Shown here one piece after another: positions 31,071 to 44,552 of a stretch of DNA of 64,000 nt. The notes beneath the pieces are model-generated. The model saw only the letters and a program-made list of their open reading frames with translations, did no database searches and was not told the DNA's origin. This DNA is from Sipunculus nudus (lineage: Eukaryota; Annelida; Sipuncula; Golfingiida; Sipunculidae), in contig CM049306.1 of assembly GCA_026874595.1 (NCBI GenBank), forward strand, positions 30,431,519-30,495,518, given 5' to 3'. Numbering within the stretch: the stretch's first letter is position 1; each line of letters opens with the position of its first letter. The position numbers and the translations under genes were made by a program.

Positions 31071-34000
31071 TTACTCGTCATCATCATCATCATCATCATC
31101 ATATTCATCATCATCATCCTCTTCCTCATCCTCTTCATCGTCATCATCCTCTTCTGCTTGGCCATTTTTAGACTTGACAACCTCAATCTTAGGTTTTTTG
31201 GGTGCACTTGCGCCAGCCTACAAAGGACAATCAGATTGAAAGGGATGTAGAAAAAAAATAATAGAAACAGTGTAAAACAAACATAATAAAAAATGGAATT
31301 ACTTCAGATTTGATCCTAGCAGAGTTCCATTAGAAATAAACATTTCGATAGAGAGAACACCCAAAACATTTCCTTTTTTCAAAGCCTTGACCAAACACCT
31401 GAAATGTTTTACCAAATTTTAATCCTGAATAAATTTAATAAACAGAAATTTAATAGGAAGCATCATATCATCTACTAATTATGTTTTATTTTACATTATT
31501 GTGACATGCTATAAAATAAGGCAACAGGCCTGTTTTCTGTTTTTTCACATGCTCAAACATTGTTTCAAATAATCAAATGATACAAATGACTTAAATAGAG
31601 GAGTATTCACACAATACATACCTTGTAGTTCTTTAGGTCCTCCTCATACCTTGCTTTATCTTTCTCTGCCTTTTCTTCATATGGCTTTTTATCTCCTGGT
31701 GTCAAATTGTTCCATTCCTCCCCAGCTGCAAGTCAAATCCAAAATGTAAACTTTGCAAATGCAGAAAATCCTAAATATGGCATCCTTAAAGTTTTATAAA
31801 CTTTAAAAAGACCTTGTTATCCTATCAAATTAGCAACTGATGCAAAGAGAGTTAAAAATTTGTCCCATGCATTTTGAAGATTTTAGGGTGATGAGCAAAA
31901 TACAAATCCAATGGAGTGTGGCAACTATAGCAGCAATTATCATGAAATGATTATGTTCACTTATCATCAAACATATAAATTTACCATTATTTGTTTCAAG
32001 GTATCAAGATTATTAGCCAGTGATTATATGAAATGACAAATCAATGATTGAGCGAATATCTCTTAAGATATTTAACAAAATGGTCAAAAGTGACAAACTT
32101 ACCCTTGCGCAAAATTTCTTTGTGTTCATATTTGCCCTTATTTTTCTCCCTGAAGCCAGCCAAGAAGTGGAAGTAAGCACTCTGAGGTCTCTTGGGTTTG
32201 TCAGGATCTTTGCCCTTGTACTTTGCCATCTGAAATTCAAAAGAATGCCAACACTTAATAATAATAACAAGAGACACATGAGTCACGGCACTCAGCTGAA
32301 GTTAGAAATTTTTGCAAATGCAAAATATTCTATTGTAATGTTTTTCATTTATATAATATGAGAAGCTAAGAGGAAAGGGGCCCTCCTACTTGGTTATAGT
32401 AAAGTTCTAAATATACGATTGCAAACTAATACTCTTACAAGACTGTCATGATGAAAAAAAGTAAAAGTTTTGAGATACTGTGATGCATATGAAAATTTAC
32501 AGATGGACGGGCAAGTGGACAGAATGGACTAATACCTTTATTTCACTTTCAAGGGAATGATGCATTTAAGTTAATATATAAGCCTATTTTTTTTTTAGCA
32601 TATCCACTTTTTCCATTAAATGTTTTTATCTGAATCATTTTTTTTATTTACAAGTTTTATAAATTTTTAATAAAAAAACTGAAAATACAAGTTAAAATAT
32701 TAGAATTGTTGCAATCATTATATATCCAGGGTGTAGCTCATATTGGGTCATATTATGCATACACATAAATTTTATTATTTTTAAATCACAAATGTTTAAA
32801 CAGAATTTAAAAGAAAATAATGCCACAACATGGCATCTACAAGATTATTCCTTGAATCACTATTAAAAAGTTTTGCACATTGGAGTTTTCAGTACATGCT
32901 TAATTTTATTCACTGAAATAAAATAAAAGATTCAGTAAATTTGATAAAATAAAACATCTTTTCAAATAAGTATACACACTCTTGGTTAAATGAGGGACAA
33001 ACAATATCATTGTGCTAATTACTATCTCAGCTTTAATTTATTACTGAAATTGATATTCAATTATACACGTGGTGAAGTTTTTACTCTTCTGAAGCAAGGA
33101 ATTACTTATCTGGTGAACATCCTAACTTTCATAGCAATACACCACTTTGTGGACACAATTAAATGGTCACTTTAATCATTGTAACCCTGGTGGTACAATT
33201 CAAAATTGAAATAGCATAGCCTATAATAAGAATGAATCAAATACAGAAAATAATAACATATTACCAATAATCATCTTGTTTATGCACCATCTGGTGTGTG
33301 GGGGGGGGGGGGGGTGCAGGGCAGAGGTGAAGCCTGCTGGTAGTGGCCAAGCTGAGCCAAGGCAAGCTGCCTGGAGTGGGTTACATAATGCAAGTGAAGG
33401 CTGTACTACCAGGTGGGCTAGATGTAAACAACACTTGACATGGTGTATGAAAACTTGAATAAAAGGTACCCTTTTCAACCAGTTCCTTTGAAACATCAGG
33501 TTTTTAAAAGATAAAATCGTTATGTATATATGCTGTGAAAATTAAATCAACAGTGCTGACATGGAAAAAACGTGCCATTGCCATAGTTGGACAAAATTTA
33601 AGGTACTGATTTTTTATTTATGCTAATAAATTGAAAAATTTGCAAAATTCAGATCTAATTTTGGGTAAACAATTGAATCTTGATTAAATAAGTTATATTC
33701 CTGGAAAAAAAGTCTCTAGCTTCAGCAATTCTCATGTTAGGTAAGTAAATATATTTCCTCATTTTTTAAAAATTGCATTATAATTTGGCCCATAACTTTA
33801 AAATAAGACCCAACACTGACCTAATTTTTTGTAGGTTCACAGAAAATGTATGGAAGAATATGAGTACTAAATATGAGTACTGATGAAACAGATCAGCGGT
33901 TTTGATATTAGGCAGCCTTGAAGTGTAACAATGGCTTTTTTATGGAAAACAGAGGTTTTTCCTTAAAATCTCAAAGGAACGAAGTCCTCATGACCCAATT

Positions 34001-37000
34001 TTCAGTATGGTAGGAGATTTTGGGGACATCTAATGGTATGCAAAATTTTGGAATCGTAGGTCCAACGGTTAAAAACGTGCCCTGTTAACGGCCTGCCGGC
34101 CGGAAAAAGGACCACGACTATAGCTCAGATGACTTATAGTCAGCTGAGCTAATAAAAAAAAATAATTAACAATTACTAATTAACAATTACAAAAAATTTT
34201 CCTCTCTTAATCAATCTTAAGACACTTATTTGTATTTTCTTTTCAGGTCAACTGAGAAAAAAATATATTGACTACTGAACACTATCGCTAGTTTTGGGGA
34301 TCATTTCAGCGCATTCAACCTCTGGTAAACCAAGCCAAAAACACTGTCTAGGGCAGTAGAAAATTATACATTTACAGCACAATCATACCATGTTTATAAA
34401 TCTTGTATTCTGTAATACACACTGTTCCACATTCCAATAAATGGTTAATATTTAGTCAATCATGTCATTTTAGTCAAACAGGTAAATTTAATAAAATGTA
34501 CACATTATGAACAAAATTATATTGTAACTTGCCATGTTGTCCAGAAAGTTGATGAATACAGATAACTGGTAATGATACGAAGTCCAACCAGTCAAAGATG
34601 CAGAGTGAGATATATAGTAGCAATATGCATGATATATAAAAGGCTTCAACACTTCTGTTATAATGCTTATTACACTCACACCAAATTGAACAAGTTGTGT
34701 GATTCTAAACAATCTAATCAACTTACAAATTTCTGACAATCAGACACCAGGTAAATCATAATTCAAAGTTTAAACTACTGTACTTCTGACTGACGCCTAC
34801 CTCTGCCTCATATCTGGCCCTGTCCTTGGCTGCCTTGTCTTCAAACTCTTTCCTGTCGGTATCACTTAATGCTTTCCATCTTCCTGATACCTCTTTTGTA
34901 AATTCAGCAATCTGTACAAAAAAAGGCCCATGACAGATATTGATTTACTGGTACCACCAAAAAAAATAGTTCATGTAAAATGATAAAAATCGTTGCAAAA
35001 CAGTACTTCCAAGCTGACACTTCTGTGCAAATAAATTTCATGCAGTTAAATGCTTTCCGAAATGGTTCAATCTACCTGTACACTGGTTTTAAATGGTAAA
35101 TTTTGAAGCAAAAGTACATCAGACATGTCAAACAGCAGTATTCGAGTCATCTTCTCTTTACAAATTACCTAATGACAAGCTTCTCTGTACCAATCAACTA
35201 CAGGAGTCTATTTTCATTGTCAAATAACCTGCAAAGAATAACCAACATCTCAACTTTCAGCTGGCCTGCCTGTGTTACTTCTCTTGCTAACAAGGTTTTC
35301 AAAGATTCTGAAAAATTTGACACTGAATAAAGGCATAGTAGTAAACAGTCTTATTCAACATATCATTTCATAACAAAAATCATGTCAAAATAATAAACAT
35401 ACTCTGTTTGTTTCTTTGCCTTCCCTCTTACACCTTTCTCTCTCTGCCTGAAGGTAGTAGAAATATGCTGTGGTTGCTCTCTTGGGCTTGTTGGGATCCT
35501 TCTTTTGCTTTCTACGCTTCTGGCCCTTCATCGGTGATACGGAACCCTTAGGACGGCCTGAAAATAGTAATAAAAACTAGAATACGGGTTGTCGACAAGC
35601 GACTACGTGTATCCGCCTAAATCAGAGTGGAACGGGTGAAGTGAGGCATGAATTAAGTGGCAAGGGGAAATAGAGTGAACTGTTGCATATTAGCATGGAT
35701 GTCTGCAGCCAAATTGTGTATGAAGGTTGCCCCCCCTTCCACAAAATCCAGAAAGCCGTCCCAGTTGTATACATATGCAAAATTTAAGGCAGTTAAGTCA
35801 AACCACTACATGTATATGAGTGATTTTAGCCTGTGGCAGACAATCAGATGGACGCTGAGCAAAAATGGTTGCAGGTGACGGCACTAGTTTTGCGTATGAT
35901 AAAGAGCTATGTGAGAACTATACACATGCAAAACTTTGGCCCAATCGGTCAAACGGTTCCCAAGATATGAGCTTGGATGTCTGCTGCATAAACTAGAATG
36001 CAGGTGGCTCCACCTGTCTTAAAATCAAGAGAGCTGTCGGGGATGTATAAACCTGCAAAATTTTAGCCAGATATGTCAAACCACTGCCGAGATATGAGTG
36101 ATTTTATCCCATGGCAGACAAAAAAATAGGAGCTGTGCAAAAATGGCTGTAGGTGGCGCCACCAGTTTTGCGTATGTTATAAAGCTCTCCAAGGGCTACA
36201 TTTGTGCAAAAAAATTTTCCTGATCGGTCAAACGGTTCCCGAGATATGAGCTTGGATGTCTGCAGCGTAAACGTGAATGTAGGTGGTGCCACCTGTCATA
36301 AAATCAGAAAAGCTATCCAGGATGTATACGCATGCCAAATTTCAGGTGAATCAGTCAAGTCACTGCAGAGATATGAGTGATTTTAACCCAAGGCAGACAA
36401 ACAGATGGACACTGTGCAAACATGGTTGCAGGTGGCGCCACCATTTTTTGTGTATGTTATAAAGCTCTCCAAGGGCTACATTTGCGCAAAAAAATTTTCC
36501 TGATCGGTCAAACGGTTCCCGAGATATGAGCTTGGATGTCTGCAGCGTAAACGTGAATGTAGGTGGCGCTACCTGTCAAAAAATCAGAAAAGCTATCCAG
36601 GATGTATACGCATGCCAAATTTCAGGTGAATCAGTCCAGTCACTGCAGAGATATGAGTGATTTTAACCCAAGGCAGACGAACAGATGGACACAGTGCAAA
36701 CATGGTTGCAGGTGGCGCCACCATTTTTTGTGTATGTTATAAAGCTCTCCAAGGGCTACATTTGCGTAAAAAAAATTTTCCTGATCCGTCAAACGGTTCC
36801 CGAGATATGTGGGTTTATGTGTGGAAACAGACGCACAAACGGACGCAGAGCGCAGAGGACAGGTCAGAGGTCAAAACAAAATCGGGGCGCAGCAGTTCAC
36901 ATGTGACCCGAACATAATCCCGGGTTTCATAAAATTCCGCCCAGCGGTTACGGAGGAGTTCTCCACTCCTACGCGGCGGCAGCGTGCAGCTGAAAACATA

Positions 37001-40000
37001 GTATCCGCAAAACTCTGTTTTGGCGGATACAATTATTACATTCAATAAATCAGCAGAGAAGTACCCGTGTTCAGCCCCTCAAGAGTTAATGAGAAGAGTG
37101 TTTATACCTGGACCAGTTGTAATGTTTAAAATATACTAATGTGTGGCATCTTTGAAAATCATCTGCAGTTCCAGTTGTACCCCATTTATGCTAGAAATAT
37201 GGAAAGTACAATCTATCACATGACTTGCTTGTTAATACTCAACTTTACATTTAATGATTTTACTCATCAAAAAGATTACAGGGAGTGTGATACTTAACTG
37301 CCAGTTACATCAGAACTGACAAAGGGCACAGAGAGTACATTCTAGCATTTAAATATTCACTTACCACCCCCCCCCCCCCCCAAAAAACCTTTACCCAACA
37401 GCGGTAAAGTGCATGAGATCTTTACCAAGGATAATCATATATGATGGCATCATATTCCTCAAATTTCTTATGGACTGGCAGAACTGATTGCCAGAACACA
37501 AATATGAACATCGCTCTTTTGCTTGTAGATTAAGTTGTAACTTGTTTTAATTAAATTTTACATAAAGCAGAGTATCTGAAAGCAAATGTAGGTAAAATAT
37601 GTATTATCTTGAAGTCAATAACTATCACTTTTTAATCTGTGCAAAATAAAATCATTTAATTTACCACATATTATCCTTTACTGGACTAATGTTTTGCTTC
37701 CAGATAACATTGGCACTAATTAGATAACCTGTGATAATCTAAAATCCTTAGCTACTGATTCATCACATTAATCAACATGAAGATCCTAAAGTTTTAACTT
37801 ACAATGTTAATACCCATTAATAATATGTCATAAATACTGAAATTTTAAATATGTTACAAATATAAACATGCTGAATATATAATATATTAAAATTTGATGT
37901 GCAGTTAATTAAAGGAAAAGTGGGTGAAAATTCAGTACATTCACCATGGTTATTTTCTTTATGAATGATAAGTAGTATACATTGTCCAGTGTCCCAAGGC
38001 CATGTTTGGCCTGGGAGTGGACACAGTCAGTTCCAGTCAGTCAACTTAGACAGCCTTGCTATCTTGATAGCAATCTCTATAAAAATTTACCTCATGGGCC
38101 ACCCACTGGAGATAATTCTGATATTAGCCATTATAGATCATTAGCCTCTTTTGTCCTTGTGACTCTCTCAATGTCATTTAATTAGAAGATAAACACTGAT
38201 GTAATCAGATCAGTAGGAGTATTATCCAGCCAAATAATTGTTCAATTAAGTGAAAGTGTTAAATGCAGCAAGACCAATACTTGTCCTAGTGTAGCTGTAC
38301 ACATGTGTGCATTATAGAAGTCTATTACTTCATCCAGATGGCAGCAGAGGCATTTGTAAAAGCAAAGAATGCCCATAATGAAAGACCAGTATATGGCATA
38401 CTACTTTTGTAGTTCCACTGTTTATAACATACATTTACCCTTACCCAAGAAGTGACTTGATAAACAGTTCAAATGAATGAAGTGTTAGGTGCAGTGCTCT
38501 GTAATGAGTTTGAAATTAATAGGTAAGTAATTAAAATTACAGCTATTTTCATGTTTGTAATCATTACAATTACAATTACTTGTAATTGGATTTTCCTAAT
38601 AACAAATAATATTCAATTACTTGAAAAAAATGTAATTAATAATAGGGGATTACAATTACCCCAACCTCTTGGGGTAAAATACATATTCACATTTCATTTT
38701 GTATTTGTATTTAAATACAGTCTAAGAATGTAGTACTTCTAATTGTGATGTGTAATATAATACTTGTATTTGATCTCAATATCTGATGTATGATCATATA
38801 CTGTACAAGTACATATGTTTAACTATAAACACATATATTCATATCTGTCATTATTCTAAAAAATTAACTACCTAAATTTTGAACAACCCAAATCACAGCA
38901 TCAGACCAAGTGTTTCTTGTAGTGACTCTTTATCTCTAAATACACACAAGTAGTACATAAGTAGGGTCGAAAATATACGGTGCTGAAAAAGTGAAAATTA
39001 ATGAATATTCTGTATAACCAACATCTGCATTTTTGTATTTGATAATCTGTAATTCTATTTTTTATCTTCACTCAACTCATATTTGTAGGAGACCAGCTAT
39101 CATATGTATTTGGTACTGTATGTGACCCAAACCCTGCTTGATACGGACTGAAATTATTCAAAATTCCATTTAAATAATTTACTTGTCAATGTCATTACTG
39201 GAATGTTTTAACTGAATAAGACAAGTATCTACGTGCAAATGTGCTATTACTCAACCCCACATTTGAGGATTGAATTCTGCACAAGCCTTTATTTTGATTC
39301 TCTTCCATATAATATTAACATTAGGCAAAAAAAAATAAAAGGTATGGTTCTCAGGCACCGCCTGCATCAGTTTAAATCCCTGCATCACAAAATTTTTATT
39401 TTGATTTTCAGAAGAGACTTATCAATTTTGAGCTGAAGCCGCTCAGAATTTTCTTTCAAGAAGATAAAATCATACAATTTCCTTTGTTATGTAGTGCTTT
39501 TACGTGTTTAGCAATATATATATGTTATTATCATGCTTTCCCTTATCGTTTGACATTTTTATCAAGACATACAAAAAAAATTTAAAATAAAAAAGCACCC
39601 GCCCATATGGATTTCTGAAAAAAGTGTCTGAGAACCATACCTTGTTTTTATTTTGGCCTTACCATAAATAGATAACCAATTGCTGAAACTGCTCTGATAA
39701 CTAATACATAAAAGGCTCGGTGTCTCCATACAATCATGCTAGTTGTATCACAATGACACAGCCCTTTGTAAACACCATAAAGCTGTGTTTACCAGGGGTG
39801 CAGTATGCGATATGCAGATTTCGGCAGCAGAACGCAGTATGTGGAATGTTATATAAAAATCGCATGGGACATTTACTTGGCATGTGGTAAAAAACTGATA
39901 TGGGCCTGACGATGCCTAATCCTGCTAGGTCACGCTTCATCTGTAGTACACGTATGGTAACCAGGGCCCATGGGCATATTCCTGCATGCCATATATGGAT

Positions 40001-41212
40001 CCAATTCTCCCAGAGAATTCCATGTTACCCCGTCTCATGCTACAAACTCCAGGCAAGGTAACATGTAAAATAATGCTTATTTTGCTAGAAAATAGTCCAA
40101 ATACATTTCAAACATTTGAAACTTGTAAAGATCATCAGATAGCACCTGTGAATACTGGAAGTGAAATTTATTGTTTGTATATGTTTTCCTTCTAAATTTC
40201 TAAAGTTTGCATATTTAAAGCATTTAATATTTACAGGAATTCAATAAAGTATCCCAAACAATAACTATTTTCAAAACCAAAAGGACCAAAAGGATATCTT
40301 ATTTTATTAAACTTAAACAGGTAACGAGGGATAAGACCCTTAAAATCAAATTCTGCAAAATAAATTTATTCTAAGCAGGATGCAAACTGAACACAAATTT
40401 TTATTAATTGAATATCAATGTTTGTTTAAGCAGTTTATACAAATGAAAAGAAATTTCTGGCACAAAAAAAAATTAAATTATATTTAAAAACATTCTACTC
40501 ATTATTACTGACACTATTGATGAATAAGCTGCCCTGTGCCTTCATTAACCTAGCCTCTTACGAGATTTTTTTAGGCATCAATTTCATCATCAACAATGAA
40601 TTTCAGTTGATTCGCATCCGAGTGCAGACAGAACTCGTGGGCATGACGCTCGCCGAATTTGAAATCTGCATTTCCGGAACACGTGTTCCTGGTCACTTGT
40701 ATAATCTTATTATTTAGACAGGCTCAATGAAATGTATTTTATATAAACTTGATCAAGGAGCCTCAAACTCCTGCAGAAATCTTGCCAGAAAAGCTGAACA
40801 ATTAAATGTTTCGCGCCCCACGCTAAGAAGTATGGCCACCGGTTGGCTGAGAGCAGCGCATAGCACAAAGTGCTTCGCTCAAAATCGGGCATGCGTGGCT
40901 GAAAAACATTCGCAAACACAAGAGCAGCAAGTAATAATTCTTACAATATCAATGCATGCTCGGTCCGTTTACTATGATTTCTGATGCAAAAAAATATTCA
41001 GATAGTGGTTCTGTAAAAGATTTATCACAGTCAGCTAGACTCGCTAGATCATGGCCCGCTCGCCGGCCGCTCTTCCATTCAAAGCACACAAACCATTCTT
41101 GTATTTGGCAAAGGCTAGATCTCGAAACTACACTTCTCTATGTATCAACCGTTAGTATGACTACAAGCTTAGAAGACCCTATAGGTTCCTGTAAACTACT
41201 ATACTCACCCAT
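31071..41212 (-). CDS. HMGB: High mobility group box protein (HMGB1/2-type), complete
   Basis: A nuclear architectural DNA-binding protein that bends DNA. Six coding exons on the minus strand: 41212-41209 (only ATGG), 35557-35403, 34911-34801, 32229-32103, 31725-31622 and 31217-31071. All have GT-AG borders and compatible phases; total 648 nt, 215 aa. Order: basic leader MGRPKGSVSPMKGQKRRKQK (1-20), HMG box A (about 22-92; PNKPKRATTAYFYYLQ, RWKALSDTDRKEFEDKA), box B (about 97-167; PDKPKRPQSAYFHFLAGFRE, EWNNLTPGDKKPYEEKAEKD), basic linker PKKPKIEVVKSKN, then an acidic tail (189-215) of D and E with one Y, ending DDDE. Vertebrate HMGB1 has the same plan and 215 residues, although its leader is different. 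The leader 'GRPKGS' resembles an AT-hook core, which is unusual for HMGB. The gene is convergent with ZMYND10 and antisense to the RASSF exon downstream. The exact vertebrate orthologue (HMGB1, 2 or 3) cannot be assigned, since that split is vertebrate-specific. Confidence 0.94.
31074..31151 (-). CDS. HMGB: HMGB acidic tail coded by GAT/GAA repeats
   Basis: Part of the last HMGB exon. Twenty-six consecutive codons are Asp or Glu with a single Tyr, including a run of eight Asp (seven GAT and one GAC) just before the final Glu. The repeat is slippage-prone, so tail length may vary between alleles. In the family this tail binds the HMG boxes and histones and tunes DNA affinity. Confidence 0.9.
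34130..34163 (+). repeat. Terminal hairpin of a dispersed repeat (HMGB intron)
   Basis: 'tagctcagatgac', a 5-nt loop and 'gtcagctgagcta' pair with one mismatch. The same 'agctcagctgact' / 'agtcagctgagc' words form the ends of family A elements (49206 and 51020). The sequence to the left (about 33560-34130) probably belongs to the element. Confidence 0.5.
35650..37030 (+). repeat. Tandem ~300-bp repeat array with terminal hairpin (HMGB intron 1)
   Basis: Four to five units share 'ggtcaaacggttcc(c/a)(g/a)agatatgagcttgg', 'atgtctgcagcgtaaacgtgaatgtaggtgg', 'ggtg(g)cgccacc' and 'ttataaagctctccaagggcta'. Units at about 36240 and 36540 are nearly identical and 300 bp apart. The right end is a palindrome at 37001-37030 (GTATCCGCAAAAC, GTTTTGGCGGATAC), preceded by 'ggagttctccactcctacgcggcggcag'. 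The long partial ORFs here are by-products of the repeat. Confidence 0.75.
38880..39338. other. HMGB intron 1: plain AT-rich sequence
   Basis: Together with 37050-38880 this is the AT-rich rest of the intron, with a 16-C run at about 37366-37381. No exon-like signal was found. Confidence 0.4.
39339..39643 (+). mobile_element. 305-bp MITE, TIR 'ggtatggttctcaggcac' (copy 2)
   Basis: The left end is aaggtatggttctcaggcac; the right end gtgtctgagaaccatacctt is its reverse complement with one mismatch. Interior blocks such as 'atcagtttaaatccc' and 'ttttattttgattttcag' match copy 1 (4799-5065) in inverted order. No ORF. Confidence 0.75.
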
Positions 41213-41420
41213 AATGTGATCTTGTCTGTTCGACTGAAAAACTTCTTGTGATGGCTTGCACTGATTGCGGTTTGCGTTTCAAGACAAAGCAGAATTTCAA
41301 TGAACCGCTGGGGTCACGTGGTCAGCCGAAAAGCATCGTTTGGCGGGTAGTGCCCGGGGACGAGTTCGTCAAAACTGTTTGATCTCCTTCCCTGATGGCT
41401 AACTGATTTCTCGGTATATG
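41209..41420 (-). promoter_or_regulatory. HMGB promoter / 5' UTR region
   Basis: The 200 bp upstream of the 4-nt HMGB first coding exon is GC-richer than its surroundings. It contains an E-box CACGTG (41315-41320), TTTGGCGGG (41339-41347, an E2F-like site) and 'gcccgggg'. E2F and E-box sites suit a proliferation-linked chromatin gene. The start site itself cannot be fixed from sequence. Confidence 0.4.
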
Positions 41421-41828
41421 AAGATGTTTAAGCAATCCATTTTCGCTTGGAATTACAGCATGGTCACTATGTAGCACGCGTATGCAGTTCATACGATAGT
41501 ACTAAGACTGTATACTTATTTCATGGAATATAAGATTCAGGGTTATTAAAAAAATCGAAGTCATAAGCAAGCAATTAACAATTAACTATTATTATTTATA
41601 TATATTCTTTGGTTAATATACTTAAACACATTGTAGCCTAGGGATTGAATGTACAATTTAAAAAAAGGAACACTCATATAATAAGAAGTGCTTCAGATGC
41701 AGTTAATTATAAAATATAAATATAGTAAGCCTTATTCCTGGCGCCACCTAGGTTTCAGATGTGGCATTATTTCATGGATGAAATGTTGTGTTTTAATAAA
41801 TAGTTTTGCAAGCACAGGCTTTTTTTCA

Positions 41829-42014
41829 GAAGCGGATCGGGGGGGGGGACCCTCAACCTCCTTTTTATCATCAGAAGCAAAGTTTTTTAAGGGCTTTAGA
41901 CAAAATTTTGCGGCCTGCCCCCCCCCCCCCCCGACCTGGGGGCCTTTTTTTAGGGGTTTCATTAGTCCTCCTGGGTCGGACCCCCCCCCCTCCTAAATCC
42001 TGGATTCGCTCCTG
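41829..42014 (+). mobile_element. MITE with 'cagRagcggatc' ends and poly-G/poly-C tracts
   Basis: The left end cagaagcggatc and the right end ggattcgctcctg (reverse complement caggagcgaatcc) form imperfect terminal repeats. Both flanks are a run of seven T. The interior has 'gggggggggaccctc', 'ttttgcggcctgccccc' and 'gggtcggaccccccccc'. CAGGGGCGGATCC-type ends are common in hAT MITEs of animals. The element at 6378 is related. Confidence 0.6.
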
Positions 42015-42638
42015 TTTTTTTATAAGATTAAGTTGAAAAAAATATCTAGTAACATATTGTTGATGATACAGTATTAGGTATAGTATCATTTCTGTCAGAA
42101 CGTTTTCTTATAGATAATCACAATTCTATACATATCCTGATTTACCTCATGATTTTGCATTTGCAATCGTTGTTTTAACATTTTATACAAAATAATTATG
42201 TTTTACCAATAAATTGGTATTATTGGAAAAGCATAATTTCTTTATGAAACTCCCTTTCCGTTTAAACACTAAAGACTGTGATAAACACTGTTGTTTAAAA
42301 AAAAATAATGAAAATTGGGGAATGGTTCACTTTGATTATTTATATATAATTATAAATTTGGAATTTTTGAAATTTTGGTTTTGGAAAGAAAGTCACCTAT
42401 TTATAGTTGGAATAAATCCTTGATCGACGACCCTTATTGATTTTAACATTTGCATAAATCGTTGCTTCTTAATGCACAAACTAATTTTTTTGCGTTTATA
42501 CAATACGGAAACCTGCTATGACTATATTATTTTGAAATATTATGATTAATAGTTGCTTAAGTTTTGATGATGCCGTTAATGATGTCTAAAAGGTGGATAT
42601 ATAGACGTATTTTGAGGAGAAAATGTATGTACACAACC

Positions 42639-42639
<1 letters not shown>

Positions 42640-42690
<51 letters not shown>
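42640..42690 (+). repeat. (AT)n microsatellite
   Basis: A pure AT tract of about 50 bp. A second, longer one lies at 42908-43006. Confidence 0.95.
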
Positions 42691-42693
<3 letters not shown>

Positions 42694-42734
42694 ATCGAGC
42701 ACTTTGCCATCAATAAATTTAAATATAAATATAA

Positions 42735-42875
42735 GTGGTATAGCCGTGTTAGTCTGTAGTTGAAGCGTATAGGTAAAGATAAAGAGTGACGCCTTTTAGA
42801 TAGACTAATTTGTTTATAAACACATGGGCTTTTGAAGCACACAGCTAGGCTTTTTCGTCAGGTGTACATCGCAAA
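42735..42875 (-). mobile_element. Penelope-like / hammerhead-type repeat fragment
   Basis: On the minus strand the fragment reads 'acctgacgaaaaagcc', 'gcttcaaaagcccatg', 'aaattagtctatctaaaaggcgtcac', 'ctacagactaacacggctatac'. The layout CTGANGA - stem - (G/C)AAA - 'ttagtct' - 'agactaacacggct' resembles short repeats of many animals related to hammerhead-bearing Penelope-like elements. The GAAA core is changed to CAAA, so a ribozyme would probably be inactive. A shorter relative ('gataaag..', 'ccttttagatagact') lies at about 2080-2120. Confidence 0.35.
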
Positions 42876-42905
42876 AAAATAGAATAGCAAATAGGCATTA
42901 ATTGG

Positions 42906-44540
<1,635 letters not shown>

Positions 44541-44552
44541 CCATAATATTAA

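Noticed and set aside
36657-37048. Several 70-90-codon ORFs on both strands
   Set aside because: They lie in the 300-bp tandem repeat array and its terminal hairpin; frames are not conserved between units.
40517-40984. Possible coding exon near the HMGB promoter
   Set aside because: The translation has no recognisable similarity and no paired splice sites; base composition alone is not evidence.
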